Shown here in pieces: positions 1-12,000 of a stretch of DNA of 64,000 nucleotides. The notes beneath the pieces are model-generated. The model ran no database searches, was not told the DNA's origin, and saw only the letters and a list, made by a program, of their open reading frames with translations. A program made the translations under genes and the position numbers. This DNA comes from Pycnopodia helianthoides. Lineage: Eukaryota; Echinodermata; Asteroidea; Forcipulatida; Asteriidae. Each line of letters begins with the position of its first letter. Position 1 is the stretch's first letter. The stretch is from positions 4,287,501-4,351,500 of the forward strand of contig CM063260.1 of NCBI GenBank assembly GCA_032158295.1, read 5' to 3'.

Positions 1-896
1 GAGCTGTAGTTTACCAGTGTAAAATGCGGCGACGCAACCTCCTACCAAAGGGTTCGTGGTGGCTCATTGATCTCTATTGTTACTGCCCGGGACGTTCGAA
101 CTCCTTCCGTGGTCCTATCTCCATGATGCAACCTAATGTCATCATGTAAACATCAGACATGAACCCGCATGTAAATTACGTACCTCGCGACAATATGTTG
201 CAGTATAATAAGAGCAGTGAAGCTTGGCTTATCTTTTGTTGACCGACCGAAGTCTGTTTTTCACAAAACAGCTACATATCTCTACAACAAAGATGGACGT
301 TAGTCGCGTTAGCGCTGAAGATAAAACACGATAAAACTTTAAAAAGCAAGTAGTATAAAATACTGCGTGAGCTTTCATCGCAACAACTACGATACTTTAG
401 CAGGTGCCATTTTTAACTGTCGTGTCTATTGTTAATAACTTTTTATAGATTTTGTAACATATATATACTTTTAAAGAATTGTTATGTGCCAGAGGTACTG
501 GAATTGAAGGCCTTCGGGCCACAGTTTTTAAGTAAATTTTTAATTCCGGGCATATTATGCCTCTGGCTTTTTTTCTCTCTTTTTTCAACACAAATTCTTT
601 GTGAATGTGTGTTGTTTGTATGTGTTTTTAATGCCGAATAAATAATAATACTAATACTAATAAAGAGACAATCTAAGTGCAGTTTCTCTATATTATTATT
701 ATTATAACTATAATAATTAAACAACATTCAAGAAGGTTAAAGATAAACCGAGTCCAATGAACTGGAGCATCGATCAAGTCTGGGCTCGATTTCACAAAGC
801 ACTGCAGTGCACTGAGATTCATTTTTAAGATGAGTTGTCAATAATAACATAGTCATTTGTATTGTGACATCACACTTTGCTTAGCAATTAAGATTT
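1..896. other. AT-rich non-coding left flank
   Basis: No convincing exon is visible. Short open frames on both strands around 400-730 overlap one another and have no recognisable domain or good splice context. A sequence starting near 781 (ctcgatttcacaaagc) resembles the edge of the 'aatttcataaag' type of foldback repeat, but no partner arm was found. Confidence 0.4.
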
Positions 897-1283
897 AAAG
901 GTACACGTTGCCTTGAATCGGCCGAGTTGGTCTATAAAAAGCGTTTGTAAACCGTTTGTTATTAAATGCATACGGTTAGAAAGATATTTTAAAAGTAGAA
1001 TACAATGATCCACACATATATGCTTTGAAATTGCGTGGTTTTCTCTTTACATCGTGAACTAACACAGTCGGCCATTTTATGGAGTCAAACTTTTGACTCC
1101 ACAAAATGGCCGACCGTGTTAGTTCGCAAAGTTCAAGGAAAACCATGCAAATTCGAGGAATATCTGTGTGGATCATTGTATTCTACTTTTAAAACATCTT
1201 TCTAACCATATGCATTTTATAACAAACGGTTACAAACGCTTTTTATAGACCAACTCGACCGATCCAAGGCAACGTGTACCTTT
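897..1283. repeat. 387-bp near-perfect foldback (MITE-like) element
   Basis: The two halves are inverted copies of each other over almost the whole length. The left end AAAGGTACACGTTGCCTTG is mirrored by CAAGGCAACGTGTACCTTT on the right. The centre lies near 1090 at ggagtcaaac/ttttgactcc. It has no coding capacity. It looks like a non-autonomous foldback transposon. Confidence 0.85.
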
Positions 1284-4200
1284 GGGACAAGAAACATCTG
1301 TCCCTATACTCCCCCACTGAGGCCTTGATCTCAATGTCATGCAGTCCACGAGCACACAACAATAGGCCCATCCCCCGGAGCCGACTTCTTTGCATACCAA
1401 TTATTCTTCATACTCTTCCTACTTACACAAGTCAAAGAGGTAATCCTGTTGAACAATAATTTTCTTCGATCCTGCACCGTACCAATACGGCAGCTAGGTC
1501 GTGTTGATAGTATCGCGACGAGAGAGAAGAACTTGTCAAACCATAACGAAATACAAGTTACATTATTTTGTTTTCCCTGGTTCCCGCTACCCTCTATGAC
1601 GTTAAATACGGTGTACCAGATCAAAACGTTCAAAGTGCCCGGATGAGATGTAGGGAATTTCCCCGATGAGAAATCGAAACACTGCCCTTTGACCTAATGT
1701 CTAGAAAGCGTCATTGAAGATAACAAAATCATTAGCTTGTGGTGATTATTTGAACGTATATTTCCATACAACTATTGGGACCGGGACCGGGATAGACTTG
1801 ATTTCAAGTCTGAGATCACGGTTATTTCTCTGAATCAGCCACGCAAAACGCCCCTACATAATTAGCTATCAAACGCTTTAACTCGCAATCTCAGGCTATT
1901 GACGGAGGTTAATCCACATTCAGGCAATAATGTATTGGCTATCGGGTAGACTAAAAGCCACGATCGCAAACTTGGAACCAAGTTCTAGAACCGAGAGTAC
2001 AAAGTATTTTTCAAAATTTAATGGTCGATTTGATTGGTGAGAATTGTCAAAGTATATTTAATTGCAAGCCAACTTTCAAAAAAAAAAATCAAACATGGCG
2101 ACCATTATTAAACTCGAATAATTAATTTTAGATTATACGTAATATTGATTTGTAATTACTTTAATTCTCTCCCCAAAATTCAGTTAAAAATAATAATAAA
2201 ATGCACAGGAATTAATAAAAATTCGCTAAAAGAAAAACAAAAACACAAACAAAAGTTCTTAATGTAGATGATGACTATTTCCTTTGTTCGACATAGGCCT
2301 ATTGTATTTGTAATAAAAAGCCTTATTTTTGTGTCATTTATTTATACATCCATATTATTTAATTGTAAATGCCAAGAACGTGGAATGAATATTAATTTTA
2401 TTGAATTGAGTTGAAGTTGTATTTAAACATCCATTTCAGAATCCCTACATTTATTATAATAATAATGATAATAATAACGGACCTTTATCTTGCGCAATAC
2501 CAATGTGAATATACTCTACTGCCAAAAATAAAACATCAATAATACTATTATGATTTTTCATCGTAGTCTGTTTTTCTGGTTGTAGTCGAATCGGGTATTT
2601 TACCCCAGCGGCAACCCCGTCCCGTTGGAAAACAAGTACAGTCAGCGGCACCTTGTCAATATTACACAAAGTGAAGTAGGCACAGATAAGCAATGGAATA
2701 AACCTGTAATCATTAAAATCAATTAAGTCATTCGAATCAACTGAATCAGAATTATCAACACGATCAATCGATTGAATCAATAGAATGTGGACTCAATAGA
2801 TCAATGGAGTCAATTATGACATCGACCAATGGGTGGAATCAATCAAACAAACTGCACCGAATACTTGCACAGACTCGGGCCAAATCGATCAAATCAACCA
2901 ACTCCATCGAGCTAAACCACAAACTCAGAAGAAAAAATAACTTTCCCTATATAAGTATACGTTCTCAAAGTCTGAAAAATACCGTCTGGATGTACCCATT
3001 AAACCGTGATTACTAACACATTCATTAAAACCAGGTACATACTTACTTAGTAATTAAGCTACGATGGACAACAATAATATGAAACCATGCACATAACTAA
3101 CTAAACCGTGCGTACTAACTTATTAATTATAAAACTGTGCATATATCTAACTTACTCATTAAAAATCATGGGTATACTAACTAACTTAGGCCTACTCCCT
3201 AAACCATAGCAATACACAAGCCCCTTTTAAAAAACATGTGTTGATCGTCTTAGGCTCCAACTTGGGCTTCGTCGGTAATTGTGACGTACACTTTAACGGT
3301 ATTAACGGAACACATAGCAGGCAGACGGTGGTCAAAGCCGTGGTTTTTAAAATGGTCTCATAAAACCGTGCCTACTAACTTGCTCATTAAACCATGCATA
3401 TTAACTTACTCATTAAACCATAGCATGCATGCGTACTAACTTGCTCATTAAACCATGCATGCTAACTTGGTTATTACACCATGCATCTAAATTGCTTTAT
3501 ATTTCTTTTTCTTCTTTTTTTGTAGGCAGCAGTGATACTTACGTATACGTCATTAATGTCTTGCGTTGTTTAAGTATGGTGTGTTATCCGAATGATTTGT
3601 TACACAGCTATTACACATGACAGCTATTACACATGAATAACATATACACATATATATTTTATCACTAAATATACACAAAATAAATGTGTAAGTAATGTAA
3701 TCGTTTTTATGATTGATAAAAACATCTGGTTTAACTAGGAATGGTCAGTGTTTAACTGCACAATTCACAATCTGCAGAAGTAATAATTGTTGGTCAGGGA
3801 CAAGGCTTTCAGCATAAACAAGGTTTAATCCTTAAGAAGGTTTACTAAACAATCCGGCAGAAACATTTTCGGCAATCTTTCAATTGGTTTCAGTTATTTA
3901 ATTTGTGCCGTGTTAAACTGCTAAAAAAATACCGTTGTTAGAATATCCAGAATAGTGTTCTGATGTCAAATTTTGATAACAACTTTTATTTGAAGAGTAA
4001 CAGTATCGTAATCTTCTCCGAACAAGAGTTCAAAGGTTACATGCAGAACTAAAGTATATTAGTCTTGATTGGCGACGTTACGGTAGTTTTAATAATGTTG
4101 CCGCCGATATCGAAATACGATTTACGGGAGAAGAGATATCTGCATCAAAGACTAGGCCATTTTTGGCCATGCAGTGACGTTTCTGAGCAGGCTGGTCCGG

Positions 4201-4337
4201 AGTGTTCTTCGGGCCGCTGCGGTTATTACCTGCATGGTTAGAATTTAAAACACTGCGTGAGTCCCAGAGCAGAGTCCGCGATGAGTTGCGACGAGAGTCC
4301 GTCCAGGCGGATTCGTGGGAAACCACTTTTCTCTTTT
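1284..4337. other. Intergenic AT-rich DNA with a degenerate short-period repeat
   Basis: No supported gene. Around 1792-1812 is a solo palindrome (TAGACTTGATTTCAAGTCT) that resembles the terminal repeat of the hAT-like element at 13.8 kb. From about 2690 to 2910 there is an ATCAA-rich low-complexity stretch. From about 2990 to 3490 there is a degenerate tandem repeat, roughly 25-30 bp, built on 'ctaacttgctcattaaaccatg'-like words. The last exon(s) of OAS-a could lie here or in 4.3-5.0 kb, but none was identified. Confidence 0.4.
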
Positions 4338-4527
4338 ACACTCTCAAAACTTCCGGGTCCGGGTCCTGTGTGGGACCTGACCCATTTCTGGGTCAGAATG
4401 AACGGAATCCGTGTCAAAGTGACCCAGAAAAGGTTCCAATTGACGCAGAACCTGAGTTGAAATCTTTTTTTTTTTAACCACTTTCCGGAGCCTGGACCCG
4501 GAATCCGAGTCGGGTTTTTTAGAGTGT
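4338..4527. repeat. MITE-like element with GGGTCC-rich inverted ends
   Basis: The left end acactctcaaaacttccgg is imperfectly mirrored by the right end gtcgggttttttagagtgt. The interior is rich in 'gggtc/gaccc' words. A related stretch lies at about 51350-51515, which ends in gacccggattctgg and tagagtg. This is probably one dispersed family. Confidence 0.5.
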
Positions 4528-4585
4528 GCCTGACGTCACGAGGGATTTTGTCCCACGTGTGTGCGTGTGTGTGTGTGTGTGTGTG

Positions 4586-4783
4586 ATTTCATATTCACTA
4601 CCTTATGGAGACCGAGAACAAAACGGAAAAGGGCTAACAGAGGGTCTCCGTAGGGAAATTCTAAAGACTGGGTTGCTCTACAAGGAATTTTGTGTACTGT
4701 GTCTATGGGAGGTTCTTAACTACAGGGACAAAGGAAAGAACAAAATATGTTTCCACAGGGATGCAAATAATAGAATGTGGTGT
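4586..4783. repeat. Dispersed ~195-bp repeat, copy 1
   Basis: Closely similar to 18177-18370. Both contain 'cactaccttatggagaccg', then 'aaattctaaagactgggttg' and 'acagggacaaaggaaagaac'. A (TG)n run precedes this copy and more GT-rich sequence plus a C-run follows, to about 4823. It has no coding potential. Confidence 0.7.
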
Positions 4784-5015
4784 GTGGGTGTGTGTGTGTG
4801 CGTGTGTGCCCCCCCCCCCCCCCATACGGTAAATTAACTTGGGCTCAAGGAAGTTGATCCAAAAGAGGGCGCTACCAGACGAACTTTCTAAACAGTCCAC
4901 CGTAATGGGGGACAAACCCTCTGGAAGGCAGAATCTCTTGCCCACTACGAGTCTCCTAATGTATTGATTGTTCATATTACATTTATGTGTTGTACTGTGT
5001 ACACCTCTTGCTTAC

Positions 5016-7324
5016 CTGTATATTGTCAGCCCACTGGTACACGTAGCCAACGTTGTTCGTGGGGTTGGCCGGGTCCAAAATGATTGGTCTGGTGAACAAA
5101 AAAACAAAAACAAATTGTAAAGAGAGCATGATAACGATGGTAATCGACGGTTTTTAGACTCCAACTATGTCAGTCTCCTGTGTTTCAGTTTCCTTCAGAC
5201 GTCAGAGGAATGAAAGTACGTGGGAACCGAGGGTTCCCTACAAAATATTCGAGTCCGCCTGAGACTTAACAAGGCCCACGTAATTTAACGACACTGCAAC
5301 AAAGATGTGCTTTCTACGCGTTTGGCGGTAAAGCACAGTTCTCTTGGCCGTAAGCGCATAATTCCACGGTTGGCAGAGTCATCAAATTGTGACCTGCAGT
5401 CATCTACGCTCGATCTACAATTAATTAGTCTTCTGCTTCCAAGACCGTGTATTCTGGAGATCCTAATAAGTACCTTTCTTGGAGGTGTGACTAAAACACA
5501 GTCGCACCATTATCGAGGTGAAATATACACTAAAACATCCAACTAAGAATATCACTGGTGCACTATAGCATCTCTGAAGTTTTATAGTTATGATAATTAT
5601 TATGAATGGCGTTTAGAGCCACGTATTACGCAATGTTGTTTACTCAGATATGGAAAACTGGCAACCAGTTTCAAACAATCTTAAAGACGAACTAGAGTTT
5701 TTATTAATTTTTATTACATGTTTTCATTACATGTTTTCGGGGATTGCAATGTTTACTGTAATCCAAATACCGTGTTGTGTTAGAAAATAAGGTTTTCCTT
5801 TTGCAACAGCTGCAGTCGCTTGTTGCCTGTTTGATGTTAGTGGTGACAAGTTACAAGTTTTCGCTCCCAAACATTGAACCTTATTCTCACACAGAACGGT
5901 TCAATTACTTTTTCATTTTATCTTCCTTGATAACATCGTCTGCGAGATGTTTATCACGGTGCTCGTACTGCCAAAACACACACAGCTGCTCCAGATTGGT
6001 CAACACCTCAAGGACTCTCTTCAGACCCTGGGCTTTGTTCAGTCGAGGTGGCTTCCCCGCCTTCTCCCACAGATGGATGGTGATCAACTCCAGAGGGTAG
6101 GACTTATGGAGATATTCAGGAAGGAATGTATTCGCCCAATGCTTCACCAGTCGTATCAACGCCTTCACGGAGCCGGGTTGCTCCCTAACAAACTTCACCT
6201 GACGCTGAACTAGTGAAGGCGAATAATACTCCCTTGTTCCGTGCTTGACACCTAGCATATACCGGAACATCTTTTCATAAGCTGAAAGCAAAGTCAAAAC
6301 CCAATCATAATCATGAATAAATAAATAAAAGTTAATAGGCACTAATATTTATTGGACGTTGATTTCTGAAGATAGGAGTTTATTAATTCGATTTGCAGAC
6401 AGTCCCATAAGTAAAATAAAATTAAATATATATATATTTTTTGACCCAATCATTTTAAGTTGATCGTGATACTGTCAGATGCACAGATTGAAGTTAACTT
6501 TTACTGTGTTTTCAATTTACTTACACGACTGATGAACTTGAACATTGTCAGTTGTTGGAAGAAGATCGACGTCAATCCATCGACTGCCGACCTTTATCTT
6601 GAACTTCACTAAGTATTCGTTGTGTTTTGTCTCTTTCACGTCCGGGTGAAGTTCCAAAGTTGACGCTATGTTGAAGTTTATTTCTTCAATGATTGTCGAG
6701 TAAGCATCTTTCCCAATTTCCTTGATGGGTTGTATATAGGGTACATTGACGAATGCAACCAGATCTACGTCCGAGAGATCTTTTACCATGGTGCCTTTTC
6801 CGAGCGATCCACCCTGCGAATGACGAAACAAGTTATCACCGAATGATTACAACAAATAAACAAATTGTAATAGTTAATATAGAGAAACATAATGAGCATG
6901 TCTACCATGCCACAGTGTTAGCCAGAGGGGTGTCTGGGTGTCTTTTGGACGCCCTGTTTTTATCTGTCATTGACATGTAAATGGATTGCAAGTAAACAAT
7001 TTGGACACTCAGTATTTTAAATTTCCAGCCAATTTGGACTACCTTATACCAAATCCTGGCAAAAACCTTGTACCATGCTGCATTTTGTTCGACTAACCTT
7101 TACGACTTTACCAACATCGAACTCAAAAATATCACTGGAGCAAGAACTGTGTATGTATCTGACCACCCAATCGATTGCCGATTGACACTTCCTGGCGAAG
7201 TCCTCTGTTCCTCGTTGTATGTTCTCGTTATACCACAACTCTAGTTCACTCTGAGTCAAACACCAGGGCTCTTCATTCCCAAGGTCGGACCCACCTCTGT
7301 GCGTGACCTTGTCGCTCCCACCCT
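5016..7324 (-). CDS. OAS-a: 2'-5'-oligoadenylate synthetase-like gene
   Basis: Exons on the minus strand: about 7324-7098, 6813-6525, 6281-5909 and 5088-5016. Splice phases match the two downstream paralogues. Exon 1 carries EEPWC and LWYNENIQRGTEDF. Exon 2 has the nucleotidyltransferase motif GGSLGKGT and SDVDL, then the third catalytic acid in WIDVDLLPTTDN. Exon 3 is the OAS C-terminal domain (LITIHLWEKAGKP, KAQGLKRVLEVL, QLCVFW). Exon 4 gives PIILDPANPTNN. In the known family this enzyme makes 2'-5' oligoadenylate on binding dsRNA and activates RNase L-type effectors; OAS homologues exist outside vertebrates. All three catalytic Asp are present. The true start was not found: exon 1 opens after a plausible CAG acceptor near 7325 and has no in-frame ATG, so an upstream exon is likely. 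Exon 4 ends in a good donor (CAG/GTAAGC), so at least one more 3' exon exists but was not located. Confidence 0.85.
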
Positions 7325-7377
7325 CTGCAGCGGAGAAAACACTGTTTTAGAAAGTGCCGTTTTAACCTACCACATCC

Positions 7378-8023
7378 TAGTCTTGGCCCAAGACGTCAGT
7401 GATCGATAGTGGAGTGTGTATGTACGCTCGTAGTAATTCGTATTGGCGCGCTCTCTTGTATGGTGTTCTATATCTGCCATCTCACATCTCGAATCTCGCG
7501 TTATCGAGGCTCGCATTAGGTTTTCTATCTAGACTTACGTTTTTCAATCTCGCCTTACGTTTTTCAATCTCGCGTTAGGTTTTCAATCTCGCCTTGTGTT
7601 TTTGAATCTCGCGTTACGTTTTTAATCTCGCCTTACGTTTTCAATCTTGCGTTAGGTTTTTAATCTCGCCTTTGGCTTTTCAATCTCGCCTTGGGTTTTC
7701 AATCTCGCCTTCCGTTTTTCAATCTCGCCTTACGTTTTTCAATTTCACGTTAGGTTTTTACGAGTAAGTAGTGCACGGTGTCATCCGGCACATGAGGTGT
7801 GGTAGCCCGCCTGGCCGCATGACGCCAGACGACATCAATGTAAGTCTGGTTCCTAGAAAACGTAAGGTGAGATTTAAAACCTAACGCTAGATTAAAAACG
7901 TAAGGCGAGATTGAAAAACGTAAGACAAGATTCTAACGCACGATTCGGTAACACGAAATGCATTTCTTTGTTTCCTCACCAGCCTTTTTTGTGCGCGATC
8001 ACTGACGTCTTGGGCCAAGACTA
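7378..8023. repeat. 646-bp TIR element with internal ~20-bp minisatellite
   Basis: The ends are inverted copies: TAGTCTTGGCCCAAGACGTC at the left and GACGTCTTGGGCCAAGACTA at the right, consistent with a TA target duplication. Inside, about 7490-7757 is a run of roughly 20-bp units (variants of TCAATCTCGCCTTACGTTTT), and 7855-7935 carries the same words in reverse orientation. So the minisatellite is itself part of the inverted arms. It sits between the first exon of OAS-a and the last known exon of OAS-b. Confidence 0.8.
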
Positions 8024-8537
8024 AGCAATGTGTTAATGTCTGTCCGGTAAAAACATACATGAACATTAAAGCTCGGTGGCATTAGAATTTGAATTTTTGA
8101 ATGATCACTCGATGTCCGGTTACATTTTAACTCCATGGTCCAGGGAAAGAAATTATTTCCCGTTCCCCAAGAGTTCTCATAGTTTAACCTCGGTGCCAAA
8201 ATTGGCAAATACTGACTGTAAAACTGACATCATTCTGACCGTTCTACTTACTCAAGTAAAAGTGATAACCATGATATGAATCATTATAATCCAAATATTC
8301 ATTAAAGTCATGAGCCGTGTATGGATACAAATTTGCATTTTACATGCAGTTTGTGCATTGTCCCTGGTAAATGCAAAATTGTTCGTATGTTTGTCGTTTG
8401 GAGAACAGCATCATCTGTCAACATTGGTTCAGAGAAAACAATCTTTAAAAAAAAATCGACCCTCACTGCAGGGTTTTAAGCAAGAATGGTTTTGTAACAG
8501 CAAATAGAGTAATAATGGTTTAAAGGGTTGCAAGATG

Positions 8538-8855
8538 GTAGCCTTGATTGCAAGGCTGTGTAATAGTTTGCTTACTATAAAGCTAAAAATGTGCATAACC
8601 ACAGCCGCACGAATGCGATGCCCGAATGAAATGCAACTCCTGTTCCGGTCCTCCGACTGTCTTTAAACAGCACACCACGCTCTCACCCAAAGGAAGCACA
8701 CAAACGCTCGTTTCCACAGTCCCACACACACCGCTATTCCACACACCGCTATCGAGCCAGTCGGGGGACTGGGGTTGTATCGCATTCGGGCGGCTGGGGT
8801 TTAAGTATCCTTGCTCTATGGTTTTAGCTAGAGTACTTGTCTACACAGCCTTGAT
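8538..8855. repeat. Dispersed TIR element, copy 1 (right end truncated)
   Basis: Matches 33205-33511 over nearly its whole length. Shared words include gtagccttgattgcaaggc, taaccacagccgcacgaatg and cgggggactggggttgtatc. The other copy has a complete right terminus (ATCAAGGCTA); here similarity stops after 'acagccttgat'. It is non-coding. Confidence 0.75.
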
Positions 8856-9019
8856 GGAGGCACAATAAAATTGAGGTTTGCTTTAAAACCATCTTTTAAG
8901 TGAGTATAGTTCTGAGAAGAATCGGAATATCATCATAAGGGGATTCAATTAACTATTTGATAATGAACTAGTCGTTTCAAAATGAATAAGTAAGCATTGT
9001 CTCTTGGGGTCGCACTCAC

Positions 9020-12000
9020 CTTTCCACCCTGGACAGACCGTGACCTTCATCAGGAGTTCAGTCTGGAGGGTCTGCCCAGCGGCTAAAGCGATGACGTACC
9101 CGTTCCTCCCCTGCTGGTAGAGCTCACAGACATTGTTCGTCGGATTGGCTGGGTCTAACACGATAGGACTTAAAATAACATAGAAATAACGATACGAGCC
9201 ACGTTAGTTGAAGTTATCAATCGAAGGAACAAAACCATCGAGCTAAAACATATTCAGATCCAAGAAAACACAGGGTGTTTCCGTAACTATATGCCGGCTT
9301 TGGCTGTGGCTGTGGCTATATGACCGGCTTTATGAAATGCCTAATTCGTCAACGTCGCCGCTACGGAAAGCATGGCTGCTTCCTACCTAGTCTTGGTCCA
9401 ATACGTCACTATCTCATACTCGTGATAACCCGACAGAGGGCGCGCTTTTCTTCTTGAATTCGTCGCGGTTTGACGACTGGCTGTAGTAACTAGTGACGCC
9501 CTCTAGTGTTGGAATTGATCCATTTCGATGCGTTGTTGGAATTGATCCATTTCGGTGCAAAGGTCTTGGAACCAAGACTACTTCCTACCTTACGGCAGAA
9601 GCACTCGGGCGCAGCCATGCTTTTCTATACACACTGTTCGTCGCTTGCTTGGTATGTTTACATTTTATACCCACTATGAGTCACGTGACTACGGTCGACG
9701 ATTGTGTCTATTGTGCTAGGTAGAGAGGAATTCTTAAATACGTTGGTCTTGAGACAAAGTTGTCGGACCCTGCCTGAGTGATTCTGAACAATTTGAGGGT
9801 TAAGAGGCTGGGTTGGATCACAAAGAATCTTATTGAACTGAGTCATGATGTAATCTTCTATGATTTCTTGTATGCTCTCAGTCTCAGTGTCTGCTCCAAT
9901 AATCCTACTAGCCTGTTTGGTTGCACGCGCTGGAGTTTCTTACAATTTGCTTGAGAGAGTGAAGATTTTACCAAAGATACAACAGAAACTTAAAGTGTTA
10001 CTAGAGCGATTTTTGAGAAAGCAGAAACGATTGTAAAACTTGCAGATATGATATTAGACTACTGTTTAATGAGTTAGTTAAATTATTTGGGTTCACAGTT
10101 TGTCTGTAATATTGCATCAAAAAAAGGGTCATTATTGGGGATTGGGCAAAACTTGAAAGCATTTTGCCGTTGAGGGCGTTTGATTGGTTAGAAAGACCAT
10201 GACGTCACAAGGTGGGCAAGGTTGTTGATGGTGTTGCGCAATCACTGACTTCGTGCATGAAAACATGCATCGAAGGCTTGCAGAAGCACAGGCATCATGC
10301 ATGTGAAGTGTAAATAAGACTTTAAAATGCCGAAAACGTGTGCTTTTTGAGGCTGCACAAGGAACAGCGATAAAAACCCTAACCACAGCTTCCGAAATTG
10401 TCCGGCTCATTCAGCTATTTAGGAAGAATGGGTACTTTTTGTAAGCTGAAACGTGATCCAACTTCAGCGTTTCGAAGTCGATCGTGTGTAGTCGTACTGA
10501 CTCACTACTGTGTAAGGTGACCTATGACACCCTGGATAGGCCTACTTCGTCCACACGTCCACACTTCTCACGGATAGTCCAAAGGGGTGCAGTTCAACGA
10601 AGGCCACAAAAAATTGCCACAACGTCGTCAGGGAAAAAAGCCGAAAGACAGACAGCGAAAGGGCCAATCGGACGAACGAAAACGAGGAGCTAAATCCCAC
10701 GGGTAAGTGTTTGGTAGGAAACAGTGGGAAACGGGGGACTGTGCGAGTCGCCAACAATCCGGATACCGGGCAAAACCATTGGGCTGTTTGAAGTGTCAAT
10801 GATGTTCGCCGTCATGTCAATAAACAATGACAATGCTATAAATCCCTCTGTAAAATAGAAGTGGCGAGCTTCCCTATACCCTCATTGATCCTTTCTTTGC
10901 CTACACACAAGACATCAACGGAAAATATTTTTTAAATTAAAGTAAGGGGTGGGTGTTTAATCCACTCGAAACCTTTTCATCATGATGACAAATGATATTT
11001 GATTTGTGCTCAAAAGAAATCAGATTTGTGCTCAGTATGTGGTAATCATACTGACTGAAATAATGGTGAGTGGATAGTGGTGAGTGGATTCCCCTTTCAA
11101 AAATAAATACCAACTGCCCCCCCCCTACAAAAAACATTTAAATAAATTTAGAAGAATAAAAAGCAAATTGATTTTTGGGGTAAATTTTTAATTTGTTTTC
11201 AATGGAATATTGTGCTTCTTTTAGATGCTAATGGAAATCTTCAAGACTGGAGAAACAACTGATCCATCAACAGGCGGACTATCAATGACTGGACCTTCAC
11301 GTGGCGATGAACCCGCATTAACTGCACCAACGGATAGCTTATTGGAAAACATGAAACGGTTAATCTTTTTAGTCTATATCAAAATTTAGGATTAAAAAAA
11401 AAATTCTCAACTTATGGGATTTAAAAATTGGTTTTGTACAAGGCTGAAAATGACAAGCTAAAGGAATATGCAAATTTTGAAACAGAGATTCTGTGGCACA
11501 ATAAAAAATTGTATCTACTCTTTTATTAATCTTTCATTTGTTGATGTTCTAACAAATAGATGAAAATAAAACGTTGATCACAACACTTATCTACACGTGT
11601 AAAAAATGTACAAATACAAAATCCCATATTTATTAAATGAGGAATAGTAACAATTTGACTTGACTTGCCCCGTGGGCTACTGCAAAATGAAAGTTAATTT
11701 CAACCTCTGGACATTTATTTGAATACGTTTTGTAGCCAGTAGGGGTGTAACGTTACGATATGATCACAAAGTGATTATCCGATATGATACAATAATGATC
11801 AAAATACGACATAATCAAAATGTGTGTAAAACAAACACTACCGTCATAATAAAGTTATCACAATGCTTTATCACAGCATTCCTTTATCATGTTTGTTGTC
11901 AATGTATCAATATACCCCTAATAGCATGTGTACTGTAAAATTTCACTCTGACGAGTTACATTGTGTATAAAGGCATACAGAACATCTCTAATTCCAGAAA

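Noticed and set aside
5947..6213. Plus-strand open frame over OAS-a exon 3 (and similar ones at 15440 and 25285)
   Set aside because: They are antisense shadows of the OAS C-terminal exon, which repeats in all three genes.
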